Shown piece by piece: positions 24,301-33,409 of a stretch of 64,000 nucleotides of DNA. The DNA comes from Macrostomum hystrix. Its lineage: Eukaryota > Platyhelminthes > Macrostomidae. Both the position numbers and the translations under genes were made by a program. The notes beneath the pieces are model-generated. The model was given only the letters and a program-made list of their open reading frames with translations. It ran no database searches and had not been told where the DNA came from. The stretch spans positions 323,001-387,000 of the forward strand of contig CATNEN010000035.1 of NCBI GenBank assembly GCA_950097015.1, given 5' to 3'. Numbering within the stretch: position 1 is the first letter of the stretch; the number at the start of each line of letters is the position of its first letter.

Positions 24301-27300
24301 GTTAGTCAAGCAAATATATTTTTAATGCTTCCACTGCATTTCGCTACTTTCATTTCTCAAAACAGGATTGATTAGCATGTAATTAACCTTGCAGCCTCCC
24401 ACAAGAACAACATTATCGGCACGGGGGAGCTGAATAGAAAAGTACATTTCAGCTTTTGGGAATGAAAACAGTCAACAGGAACCGTGGATTTATCCCTCTA
24501 AAGCAAGAACTAATTCCGGCTTCTCATTCAATGATGCTCGAGGCTTATTTTTGTCCAAAGATGCACAGCTTCTCTGTAATTAAATGCACGAGGGCCGGCA
24601 GCTGTTTCATTTGCGTCAGGCTGGGAATATTTCTTAGAAAGGATGCAGCACCTGCGTCTGCATAAAGCACGCTTTTTGAGTAAAATTTTAGGGAAAATTT
24701 TCCCTATGATGAGCAAATTTGAAATCTAACTCATTGTTGCCATAGAAACTTACGAAAGTGGATTGAAATTCGAGCTTAAGGAATTCTAGATATAGAAACT
24801 GAGGGGATCGTTAGAGAACTGAAGGGATTGTTAGTGAACTGAGGGGAATTTTCGTGAACTGAGGGGATCGCTAGTGAACTGAGGGAATTGTTAGTGAACT
24901 GAGGGGATCGTTAGAGAACAGAAGGGATTGTTAGTGAACTGAGGGGATCGTTAGAGAACTGAAGGGATTGTTAGTGAACTGAGGGGATTGTTAGTGAACT
25001 GAGGGGTTTGTTAGTGAACTGAGGGGATTGTTAGTGAACTGAGGGGATTGTTAGTGAACTGAGGGGTTTGTTAGTGAACTGAGGGGATTGTTAGCGAACT
25101 GAGGGGATTGTTAGTGAACTGAGGGGATTGTTAGTGAACTGAGGGGTTTGTTAGTGAACTGAGGGGATTGTTCGCGAACTGAGGGGATTGTTAGTGAACT
25201 GAAGGGATTGTTAGTGAACTGAGGGGTTTGTTAGTGAACTGAGGGGTTTGTTAGTGAACTGAGGGGTTTGTTAGCGAACTGAGGGGATTGTTAGTGAACT
25301 GAGGGGATTGCTAGTGAACTGAGGGGTTTGTTAGTGAACTGAGGGGATTGCTAGTGAACTGAGGGGATTGCTAGTGAACTGAGGGGTTTGTTAGTGAACT
25401 GAGGGGTTTGTTAGTGAACTGAGGGGTTTGTTAGTGAACTGAGGGGTTTGTTAGCGAACTGAAGGGATTGCTAGTGAACTGAGGGGTTTGTTAGAGAACT
25501 GAGGGGTTTGTTAGCGAACTGAGGGGATTGTTAGTGAACTGAGGGGATTGCTAGTGAACTGAGGGGTTTGTTAGTGAACTGAGGGGATTGCTAGTGAACT
25601 GAGGGGATTGCTAGTGAACTGAGGGGTTTGTTAGTGAACTGAGGGGTTTGTTAGAGAACTGAGGGGTTTGTTAGTGAACTGAGGGGTTTGTTAGTGAACT
25701 GAGGGGTTTGCTAGCGAACTGAAGGGATTGCTAGTGAACTGAGGGGTTTGTTAGAGAACTGAGGGGTTTGTTAGCGAACTGAGGGGATTGTTAGTGAACT
25801 GAGGGGATTGCTAGTGAACTGAGGGGTTTGTTAGTGAACTGAGGGGATTGCTAGTGAACTGAGTGGTTTGTTAGTGAACTGAGGGGATTGCTAGTGAACT
25901 GAAGGGATTGCTAGTGAACTGAGGGGTTTGTTAGAGAACTGAGGGGTTTGTTAGCGAACTGAGGGGATTGTTAGTGAACTGAGGGGATTGCTAGTGAACT
26001 GAGGGGATTGTTAGAGAACTGAGGGGTTTGTTAGCGAACTGAGGGGTTTGTTAGTGAACTGAGGGGATTGTTAGTGAACTGAGGGGATCGTTAGAGAACT
26101 GAGGGGATTGTTAGTGAACTGAGGGGATTGTTAGTGAACTGAGGGGTTTGTTAGTGAACTGAGGGGATTGTTAGTGAACTGAGGGGATTGTTAGTGAACT
26201 GAGGGGTTTGTTAGTGAACTGAGGGGATTGTTAGAGAACTGAGGGGTTTGTTAGTGAACTGAGGGGTTTGTTAGTGAACTGAGGGGTTTGTTAGCGAACT
26301 GAAGGGATTGCTAGTGAACTGAGGGGTTTGTTAGAGAACTGAGGGGTTTGTTAGCGAACTGAGGGGATTGTTAGTGAACTGAGGGGATTGCTAGTGAACT
26401 GAGGGGTTTGTTAGTGAACTGAGGGGATTGCTAGTGAACTGAGTGGTTTGTTAGTGAACTGAGGGGATTGCTAGTGAACTGAAGGGATTGCTAGTGAACT
26501 GAGGGGTTTGTCAGAGAACTGAGGGGTTTGTTAGTGAACTGAGGGGATTGCTAGTGAACTGAGGGGATTGTTAGAGAACTGAGGGGATTGCTAGTGAACT
26601 GAGGGGTTTGTTAGCGAACTGAGGGGATTGCTAGTGAACTGAGGGGATTGCTAGTGAACTGAGGGGTTTGTTAGTGAACTGAGGGGATTGCTAGTGAACT
26701 GAAGGGATTGCTAGTGAACTGAGGGGTTTGTTAGAGAACTGAGGGGTTTGTTAGCGAACTGAGGGGATTGTTAGTGAACTGAGGGGATTGCTAGTGAACT
26801 GAGGGGATTGTTAGAGAACTGAGGGGTTTGTTAGCGAACTGAGGGGTTTGTTAGTGAACTGAGGGGATTGTTAGTGAACTGAGGGGATCGTTAGAGAACT
26901 GAGGGGATTGTTAGTGAACTGAGGGGATTGTTAGTGAACTGAGGGGATTGCTAGTGAACTGAGGGGTTTGTTAGCGAACTGAGGGGATTGCTAGTGAACT
27001 GAGGGGATTGTTAGTGAACTGAGGGGATTGCTAGTGAACTGAAGGGATTGCTAGTGAACTGAGGGGTTTGTTAGCTAACTGAGGGGTTTGTTAGTGAACT
27101 GAGGGGATTGTTAGTGAACTGAGGGGATTGCTAGTGATCTGAGGGAATTGTTAGTGAACTGAGGGGATTGTTAGTGAACTGAGGGGATTGCTAGTGAACT
27201 GAGGGGATTGCTAGTGAACTGAAGGGATTGTTAGTGAACTGAGGGATTGTTAGTGAACTGAGGGGATTGTTAGTGAACTGAGGGGATTGCTAGTGAACTG

Positions 27301-29012
27301 AGGGGATTGCTAGTGAACTGAAGGGATTGTTAGTGAACTGAGGGATTGTTAGTGAACTGAGGGGATTGTTAGTGATCTTAGTGTCAATTTGAGAATTTTT
27401 AGTCACTGAGTTTATTTTAGTTAACGTGGAAAGATTTTGTAAAACCAGTACTTTTTTCCGCTAAAAACGTACGCAATCATGGGATCTGAGAACTAATACC
27501 AGTTTTTATAAGACTTAAATGTGATCCTGATACAACTTGGAAAAAAACAAGAATAAGCTGGTACAATCAAGGTTTTTACCAGACCCTCGTAGATTTTGAG
27601 GATTATCAGGTAGCGTGTTAATCCTGTCGCATGAGGCACCTTCTCTCTCACCGGAGCTAGACTCTGAGGCCAATTTTTGAGTCTGCTCATCTCATCCTTC
27701 TTCGCCGACTTCCTCGGCTTTGGCTCGGAACAGATCAAACGATCCATACTACTGTGCTTTTCTGATGCTGAATGGAAATAAAACTTTTAATTATTAAAAT
27801 TTTAATCTCTGCCTGAGCTAAGGGATTGCGAAGGTGATAGCTGTGCCTACACGATTCAATAACAACTGCTTGATATACAAACATAATTAATTTGTCACTC
27901 AGTGAATTGAATCCGTTCGACAGGGGTGTTAGGTGTGTCAGCTAATTTCATACGATGGAAACATGTACTCACCTGTTCGAATACTCACCTTTTAGAATCA
28001 CCTCTAACACCTGTTAGAATACTCACCTGTTAGAATCACCTCTAACACCTGTTAGAATCACCTCTAACACCTGTTAGAATCACATCTAACACCTGTTAGA
28101 ATCACCTCTAACACCTGTTAGAATCACCTCTAACACCTGTTAGAATCACATATAACACCTGTTAGAATCACCTCTAACACCTGTTAGAATCACATCTAAC
28201 ATCTGTTAGAATACTCAGCAGTTAGACAGAATATTCATCTGATGCTACTCATATAAATTGCCTACGAACACCCTTGCAGAGGTTTTCTGTCAAACAAAGT
28301 CATTTAAACTCTGCTCCCAATTTATCGAATGATCATATCAGAACTCTCTGCGTTTTCATCAGCAGCGGCAGTGCATTCACCGGGCACCTGTTCGCCGAAG
28401 ATCGCTGACCGGGCCAACAGCCTCATCAGCAGCCGAAGTCCGCACCTGCAACAGCTGCAGCAGCAGCAGCACAACCTTCTTCAAAGACAGCGAAATCGTC
28501 AGACGAGCCTCGTAACTGGCTTCTGCGGCTTCGGTGGCGGCGTTGGCGGCGTTTGCGGCGGCGGCGGCGGTGGTCACCGCGACGATCGGCAGCTGTTTGT
28601 CGAGCTAAGCTTCCCGCGGCCTCGCACAGCCAGCGATGCGGCGGCAGCTGCTGCGGCTGCGGCTTCCGGGTCGCAGCGGTGGGCGCGCAATCGAGCCGGG
28701 TCCTACGGCAATCGAAGCGTGGCGTGCTGTGGCTGCGTCGGCGGAGGCTGCAGCGGCATCGGCTGGATGTCAAGCTCAGAGCAGATGCACTCCTGCGCCG
28801 ATCACCGCAGCAGTCGGGACAGCGAGGGCTCCTACGTGCCGATGGAATTTATTGCGCCTTCGACAGTTGCCGCCGCAGACTTCGCCGCGTCCGACATCAA
28901 CCAGCAGGACGTCTGCGAAGACTGCGAAGAGGAAATCTCAGACGAGGAAGATCCCTATTGGATTGGGCCGAGCCAGGTGGATCAGCGGCTGCGGCAGCCG
29001 GTTGCGGAGTAA
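18281..29012 (+). CDS. Insulin receptor substrate (IRS/chico)-like adaptor
   Basis: Cytoplasmic docking protein expected to link insulin/IGF receptor tyrosine kinases to PI3-kinase. Exons 18281-18636, 18726-19053, 21514-21836, 22483-22775 and 28363-29012 join in phases 2, 0, 2, 1 and give 649 residues. A PH domain (about 12-128) shows AYLRPLKLRKKQFFVLR at its start and the helix Trp in DELNRWYFHL, split across exons 1 and 2. An IRS-type PTB domain (about 142-245) shows GPYRLCLT, IRSCVHSVNACFFQIHLGR and the terminal helix AEQVSMMKEIVDAL. The tail has Gln and Gly runs, RPRTAS at 519-524 (an Akt-type site), a poly-Ala run, DEYLDLSL in exon 4 and one YxxM motif, YVPM at 591. It is shorter than vertebrate IRS1 and chico and has few YxxM sites. 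The ATG at 18281 opens exon 1. A DOK-family adaptor is the main alternative, but the PH sequence and tail favour IRS. Confidence 0.82.
19054..19376. repeat. 24-bp minisatellite in IRS-like intron 2
   Basis: Copies of TGTCACTGGCTGAGGGG plus GGAGG, the same unit as the calbindin-like intron 1 array. The array begins at the donor itself: GTGAGCGAGGGGTGGAGGG is contiguous with the first unit. Confidence 0.97.
19674..19763 (+). repeat. Intronic duplicate of IRS-like start exon, ending in a donor-like site
   Basis: Repeats the sequence around the IRS-like start codon with a few substitutions and a small insertion. An ATG at 19737 opens nine codons (MAQAQLLQE) that end exactly at GTGAGA (19764). 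The phase is 0, matching exon 3 at 21514. It could be an alternative first exon or an inert partial duplication. Confidence 0.7.
19765..21486. repeat. 20-bp minisatellite in IRS-like intron 2
   Basis: About 1.7 kb of AGACAGAATACTCACCTGTT and AGACAGAATATTCACCAGTA units, plus 21-bp variants with an extra A. The array stops about 30 bp before exon 3. The word TACTCACCTG is the reverse complement of a consensus 5' splice site. Confidence 0.97.
21920..22330. repeat. About 37-bp minisatellite in IRS-like intron 3
   Basis: Units built on GGGATCATTGAAAGAAATT followed by GGGATCTAGAATC or GGGATCTGGGAACAG. Confidence 0.93.
22795..24240. repeat. 28-bp minisatellite in IRS-like intron 4
   Basis: About 1.45 kb of GATTGGTTGTCATCTTCTTC followed by AGTTACTT or AGTCACTT, starting about 20 bp after the exon 4 donor. 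Each unit carries an acceptor-like TCTTCTTCAG and an ATTGG (inverted CCAAT) word. Confidence 0.97.
24795..27375. repeat. 20-bp minisatellite in IRS-like intron 4
   Basis: About 2.6 kb of GAACTGAGGGGATTGTTAGT with very regular 20-bp spacing and few indels until the last 150 bp. Substitution variants (TTTG, GCTAG, AGAGAAC) recur as multi-unit blocks. Confidence 0.98.
27960..28235. repeat. 22-bp minisatellite near 3' end of IRS-like intron 4
   Basis: Units CACCTCTAACACCTGTTAGA and related. The ACTCACCTGTTAGA word is shared with the intron 2 array at 19765-21486. Confidence 0.93.
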
Positions 29013-29139
29013 CCGGACAGTGGGATCAGAATCGAACATGGAAGTAAAATTGTGCTCCGTGAAACTGTTCCTGTTATTACTTCTGATTTAGTCGCGGTAC
29101 ATTGTTACTGCGAGTAGCAACATTTCAGTGAAACATCTT

Positions 29140-29145
29140 ATTAAA
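29140..29145 (+). terminator. Candidate poly(A) signal of IRS-like gene
   Basis: ATTAAA about 130 bp after the stop codon (TAA at 29010-29012). It is a common variant signal; assignment rests on position only. Confidence 0.35.
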
Positions 29146-29487
29146 TGCATTACTGACGCTCCCATGCGCAAGTAATTGTGAAATCGATCTGCTTTATCGT
29201 TTTCGATTTTTTATATCCAATAGAAATTGCTGCAGTTTTTTGCAGTCATTGTCTCACTTTTGGTTATGATCTGTAAATCAATAAGTTTTAGGTATAAAAA
29301 ACTAACTGGCTCCACTTCGCTTTTTTAAAGTGAAATTGAATTGTTTACGAACATTTTTGTGATACAAATTTCCAAAGGATAGTACTGCAGGCAAAGACTA
29401 AAAAGCAAAAACTGTCGAAATTTATCATCTTTAGAGCAATATAATTGCATGATTCCGTTTGTGGCCAGTTGTTCTACGGTCAGCAGT

Positions 29488-30328
29488 AGTTAGTAGTAGT
29501 AGTAGTAGTAATAGTAGCAGCAGCAGCAGCAGTAGTGGTAGTAGTAGTAGTAGTAATAGTAGCAGCAGCAGCAGCAGTAGTGGTAGTAGTAGTAGCAGCA
29601 GCAGTAGTGGTAGTAGTAGTAGTAGTAATAGTAGCAGCAGCAGCAGTAGTAGTAGTAGTAGTAGTAGCAGCAGCAGTAGTGGTAGTAGTAGTAGTAGTAA
29701 TAGTAGCAGCAGCAGCAGTAGTGGTAGTAGTAGTAGTAGTAGTAGTAATAGTAGCAGCAGCAGCAGTAGTGGTAGTAGTGGTAGTAGTAGTAGTAGCAGC
29801 AGCAGCAGTAGTAGTAGTAGTAGTAGTAGCAGCAGCAGTAGTGGTAGTAGTAGTAGTAGTAATAGTAGCAGCAGCAGCAGTAGTGGTAGTAGTAGTAGTA
29901 GAAATAGTAGCAGCAGCAGCAGTAGTGGTAGTAGTAGTAGTAGTAGTAGTAGTAATAGTAGCAGCAGCAGCAGTAGTAGTAGTAGTAGTAGTAGTAGTAA
30001 TAGTAGCAGCAGCAGCAGCAGTAGTGGTAGTAGTAGTAGTAGTAATAGTAGTAGCAGCAGCAGTAGTGGTAGTAGTAGTAGTAGTAATAGTAGCAGCAGC
30101 AGCAGTAGTAGTAGTAGTAGTAGTAGCAGCAGCAGCAGCAGTAGTGGTAGTAGTAGTAGTAGTAATAGTAGCAGCAGCAGCAGTAGTGGTAGTAGTAGTA
30201 GTAGTAATAGTAGCAGCAGCAGTAGTAGTGGTAGTAGTAGTAGTAGTAATAGTAGTAGCAGCAGCAGTAGTGGTAGTAGTAGTAGTAGTAATAGTAGCAG
30301 CAGCAGCAGTAGTGGTAGTAGTAGTAGT

Positions 30329-30360
<32 letters not shown>

Positions 30361-30980
30361 TAGCAGCAGCAGCAGCAGTAGTGGTAGTAGTAGTAGTAGT
30401 AATAGTAGCAGCAGCAGCAGTAGTGGTAGTAGTAGTAGTAGTAATAGTAGCAGCAGCAGTAGTAGTGGTAGTAGAAGTAGTAGTAATAGTAGTAGCAGCA
30501 GCAGTAGTGGTAGTAGTAGTAGTAGTAATAGTAGCAGCAGCAGCAGTAGTGGTAGTAGTAGTAGTAGTAATAGTAGCAGCAGCAGCAGCAGTAGTGGTAG
30601 TAGTAGTAGTAGAAATAGTAGCAGCAGCAGCAGTAGTAGTAGTAGTAGTAGTAGCAGCAGCAGCAGCAGTAGTGGTAGTAGTAGTAGTAGTAATAGTAGC
30701 AGCAGCAGCAGTAGTGGTAGTAGTAGTAGTAGTAATAGTAGCAGCAGCAGTAGTAGTGGTAGTAGTAGTAGTAGTAATAGTAGTAGCAGCAGCAGTAGTG
30801 GTAGTAGTAGTAGTAGTAATAGTAGCAGCAGCAGCAGTAGTGGTAGTAGTAGTAGTAGTAATAGTAGCAGCAGCAGCAGCAGTAGTGGTAGTAGTAGTAG
30901 TAGTAATAGTAGCAGCAGCAGCAGTAGTAGTAGTAGTAGTAGTAGCAGCAGCAGCAGCAGTAGTGGTAGTAGTAGTAGTT
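29488..30980. repeat. Imperfect AGT/AGC trinucleotide microsatellite
   Basis: About 1.5 kb of AGT and AGC triplets with GGT and AAT interruptions that recur in blocks. The long Ser-rich and Val/Ala-rich open frames here are artefacts. The SINE at 30981-31305 interrupts the tract; AGT triplets continue on its far side (31306-31315). Confidence 0.97.
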
Positions 30981-31305
30981 TTTATTTTTTATTGGCCAAT
31001 CGGGCCAGGTGTGCAGCCGACAGCACAGTCGCAGCTATTGCGCAGCGCATCTGAAGACTGCGTACAGTTCAGTCCATGGACTGGGGCCCACCATGGACTG
31101 GGGCCCACCATAGACTGGACGCTACACCCACCTTCAATTATCCCAGCTAATGCTGGTACCCATTTAAAAGCTGGGTGAACTGAAGCAATGCAGAGTTAAG
31201 TGTCTTGCTGAAGGACACAAATTGTTTCAGTGGAGTCGGGAATCGAACCCTCGACCTTCAAGTCGTGAGTCCGACGCCCTAACCACTAGGCTACAACCTC
31301 CTCAG
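30981..31305 (-). mobile_element. tRNA-derived SINE, family A
   Basis: On the minus strand a tRNA-like head (31232-31303) has an A box TAGCCTAGTGG (31283-31293) and a B box GGTTCGATTCC (31239-31249). A body follows with CCAGTCCATGG and GCTGGGATAATTG, then an A-rich tail (AATAAAAAATAAAAA). Both flanks are GTAGTAGTAG, so it appears to have inserted into the AGT microsatellite. Partial copies lie at 17025-17150 and 51605-51735. Confidence 0.85.
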
Positions 31306-31635
31306 GTAGTAGTAGCTTGCCTGCATACGGTATCTGTATGTGTGCGTGTGTGCTCAAGTTTCATACTAGCACATTTTAATATTTATCAAGGCAGCAAGAT
31401 CAGTTGAATGAAAGATAGCAGTAGCAAACTATCCAAAAATTTAGTGTTCAAGACTTTGTAAATCTTATTAATGGCTTCAGGGTCCTCCTTTCTAATTCTG
31501 GTTTCACTCACAGCGTAGCCAACTCTATTGTTCGTGTTGCACACTAGTTTCTAAGGGACCTTGAGTCAGGATATAATTACGAGATTTGTGTTTTCGCATT
31601 CATGGAAATTAACAAATGTTTAAAAGAGAAAGATT

Positions 31636-31974
31636 TGTGACGAACTAGAGTTCGTGTGCAGACGAGTTTTCCCAGAAGTTATAAGAAATTATGTGAGACC
31701 AAAAACGACTTCTTAATGTCAACCAACGGCTTGTCAGCGGCAGCGCCAGGGTCCCGGTTCCTTGTTCTCGAATCCAATGTGGCAAGTCTCCAGCTATTAA
31801 AATGTCTTAATTATTTAAAATGTCTGTACTCCTTCGACTTTATGAGGCTCGTAGCTATATTCCGCTCCGACGCTCGCTCTTATGCCACAAACCGTCTTTT
31901 TAAGTTATATTTAAATTCGCGCCAGTTTTCTCAGAAAGAAAAAGTAAACAAAAATAAATAGTGGCATCGTCACA
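31636..31974 (-). repeat. Gypsy element 3' LTR (left LTR)
   Basis: A 339-bp direct repeat of 43884-44218 that starts TGTGACGA and ends TCGTCACA. It is flanked outside by GATT (31632-31635), matching GATT at 44219-44222. The two LTRs differ by scattered substitutions and small indels, so the insertion is not recent. Confidence 0.92.
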
Positions 31975-31988
31975 CCCGCCCCTTCTCC
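31975..31988 (-). other. Polypurine tract of Gypsy element
   Basis: Minus-strand GGAGAAGGGGCGGG directly abuts the 3' LTR, the expected place for the plus-strand primer. Confidence 0.75.
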
Positions 31989-32634
31989 AAAAAACGAAAG
32001 CTGCTATTAACAGTAGCGACAAACGATGAAGTATGAATAGAACCCACAGAATCAAACAAGTTAAACCCCAAAAGCGGAACAAATAACCCGCGAGCGTAGA
32101 TGGCTAACAAAAGCGCCAATCGCGGAGCGCAACTCACATAGCAAGGCACAAATTGCCCATAACTGGGTTCTCGACAGACTGATGATAACAAACAAGTGGT
32201 GATAACAAACGCAACTAGAAAACCCACTAGGCTTAATCGAGTCATCTTTTCCCAGGCACACAGGCACGGTCAGCAAAAGAGACTGGAACGAATGATGGAA
32301 CACCCCTGCTAATACAGCCGCATGACACAATCGCATGACAAAAAAGAACACGATGAAAACAGGGCTGACCGGAAACACTTCTAGGCTTGGCAAAACTGGG
32401 GAAGTCCGCGAACGCTAACGGCTTTCCATAAAAAAACGCAGTCCAAACTTACAACGCACAGGGCGGAACAGCGACTACAGGGCAACCTCGGTAACACGGC
32501 ACCAACAGAAGGCAGGGTCAACGGACCGGGCTGAACCACAGACACTCGAAGGCAAAAACTCTTCTCAGCGGGGCGAAAACTTAAAAACATCGGTTAAGCT
32601 CTCATGCTTGCCGCAGACGGCATGCACCCCGGGG

Positions 32635-32895
32635 TCACTGCGTGATCTCAGGCAGACTGGCTGTCTCCGAAGTGCTGGAGTGTGCATGTGGCCGACTTTG
32701 CGGTTGATTGGCGACGGATGACTCAGTGCCGGATGACTCGGTGATGGCTGGCTCGGTGACGGCTGGCTCGGTGACGGCTAGCTCGGTGACGGCTGGCTCG
32801 GTGACGGCTGGCTCGGTGACGGCTGGCTCGGTGACGGCTGGCTCGGTGACGGCTGGCTCGGTGACGGCTGACTCGGTGACGACGGAGCGACGCAC
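32635..32895 (-). pseudogene. Gypsy 3' region frame with VTEPA repeats
   Basis: A short minus-strand frame downstream of integrase made mostly of a five-residue VTEPA repeat. This reflects a 15-bp tandem repeat (GGCTCGGTGACGGCT on +) at about 32740-32880. I cannot assign a function; it may be the remains of a third reading frame or just repeat expansion. Confidence 0.35.
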
Positions 32896-33409
32896 ATCTA
32901 TGGCCCGGTCGACGACACGCAGCAGTCGTCAGCGGTCGCAGGCGGTCTGACTAGGCAAGGGCCGCGAGACAGGTCAGAGCCGACTCTGGCAGACTTCCGG
33001 CCAGCCTACGATTAGCCGGATGCCCGCGGTCGTCCGCAACGGTAGCGAGCGAGCGACACCAGCAGCAGAAAGCCCGCAGTCCTCACCAGTGAAGACCACC
33101 GACCTCAACCACAGCGAAGTCACCGACGGTGACCACGGCCACTTCCGCCACCGGCCTCACCTGGCGAGACAGAACACAGCACAACAGGCAGACGGGTGGC
33201 TAAGGCCAACCCAGGCAGAGCACAGCACAGACAAACAACAGAGACCGCAAAAACAAACAGAACAAGAAAACCTAAGAAAAACCTCAAGAGTGAATAAGAC
33301 ATTAAAGATAATCCGAAGAGCGCCACAACAGACATTCGTTAAAATCCCCCTTCGATCTCCAGAGGGGCAGCAGGAAGGACGGACGCAGACTCTAACCGCG
33401 CTCTTCCCC

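Noticed and set aside
28329-28362. ATG at 28329 as start of a separate gene
   Set aside because: The acceptor at 28361-28362 joins exon 4 in the right phase, and the downstream sequence reads as an IRS tail.
28426-29091. Arg-rich and Ala-rich frames overlapping IRS exon 5
   Set aside because: Shadows of a GC-rich coding exon in other frames.
29459-31178. Poly-Ser and poly-Val/Ala open frames over 500 codons
   Set aside because: Translation of an AGT/AGC microsatellite running into a SINE.
31232-31303. Functional tRNA gene
   Set aside because: A and B boxes are present, but the anticodon and acceptor stems do not pair properly and the sequence continues into a SINE body.
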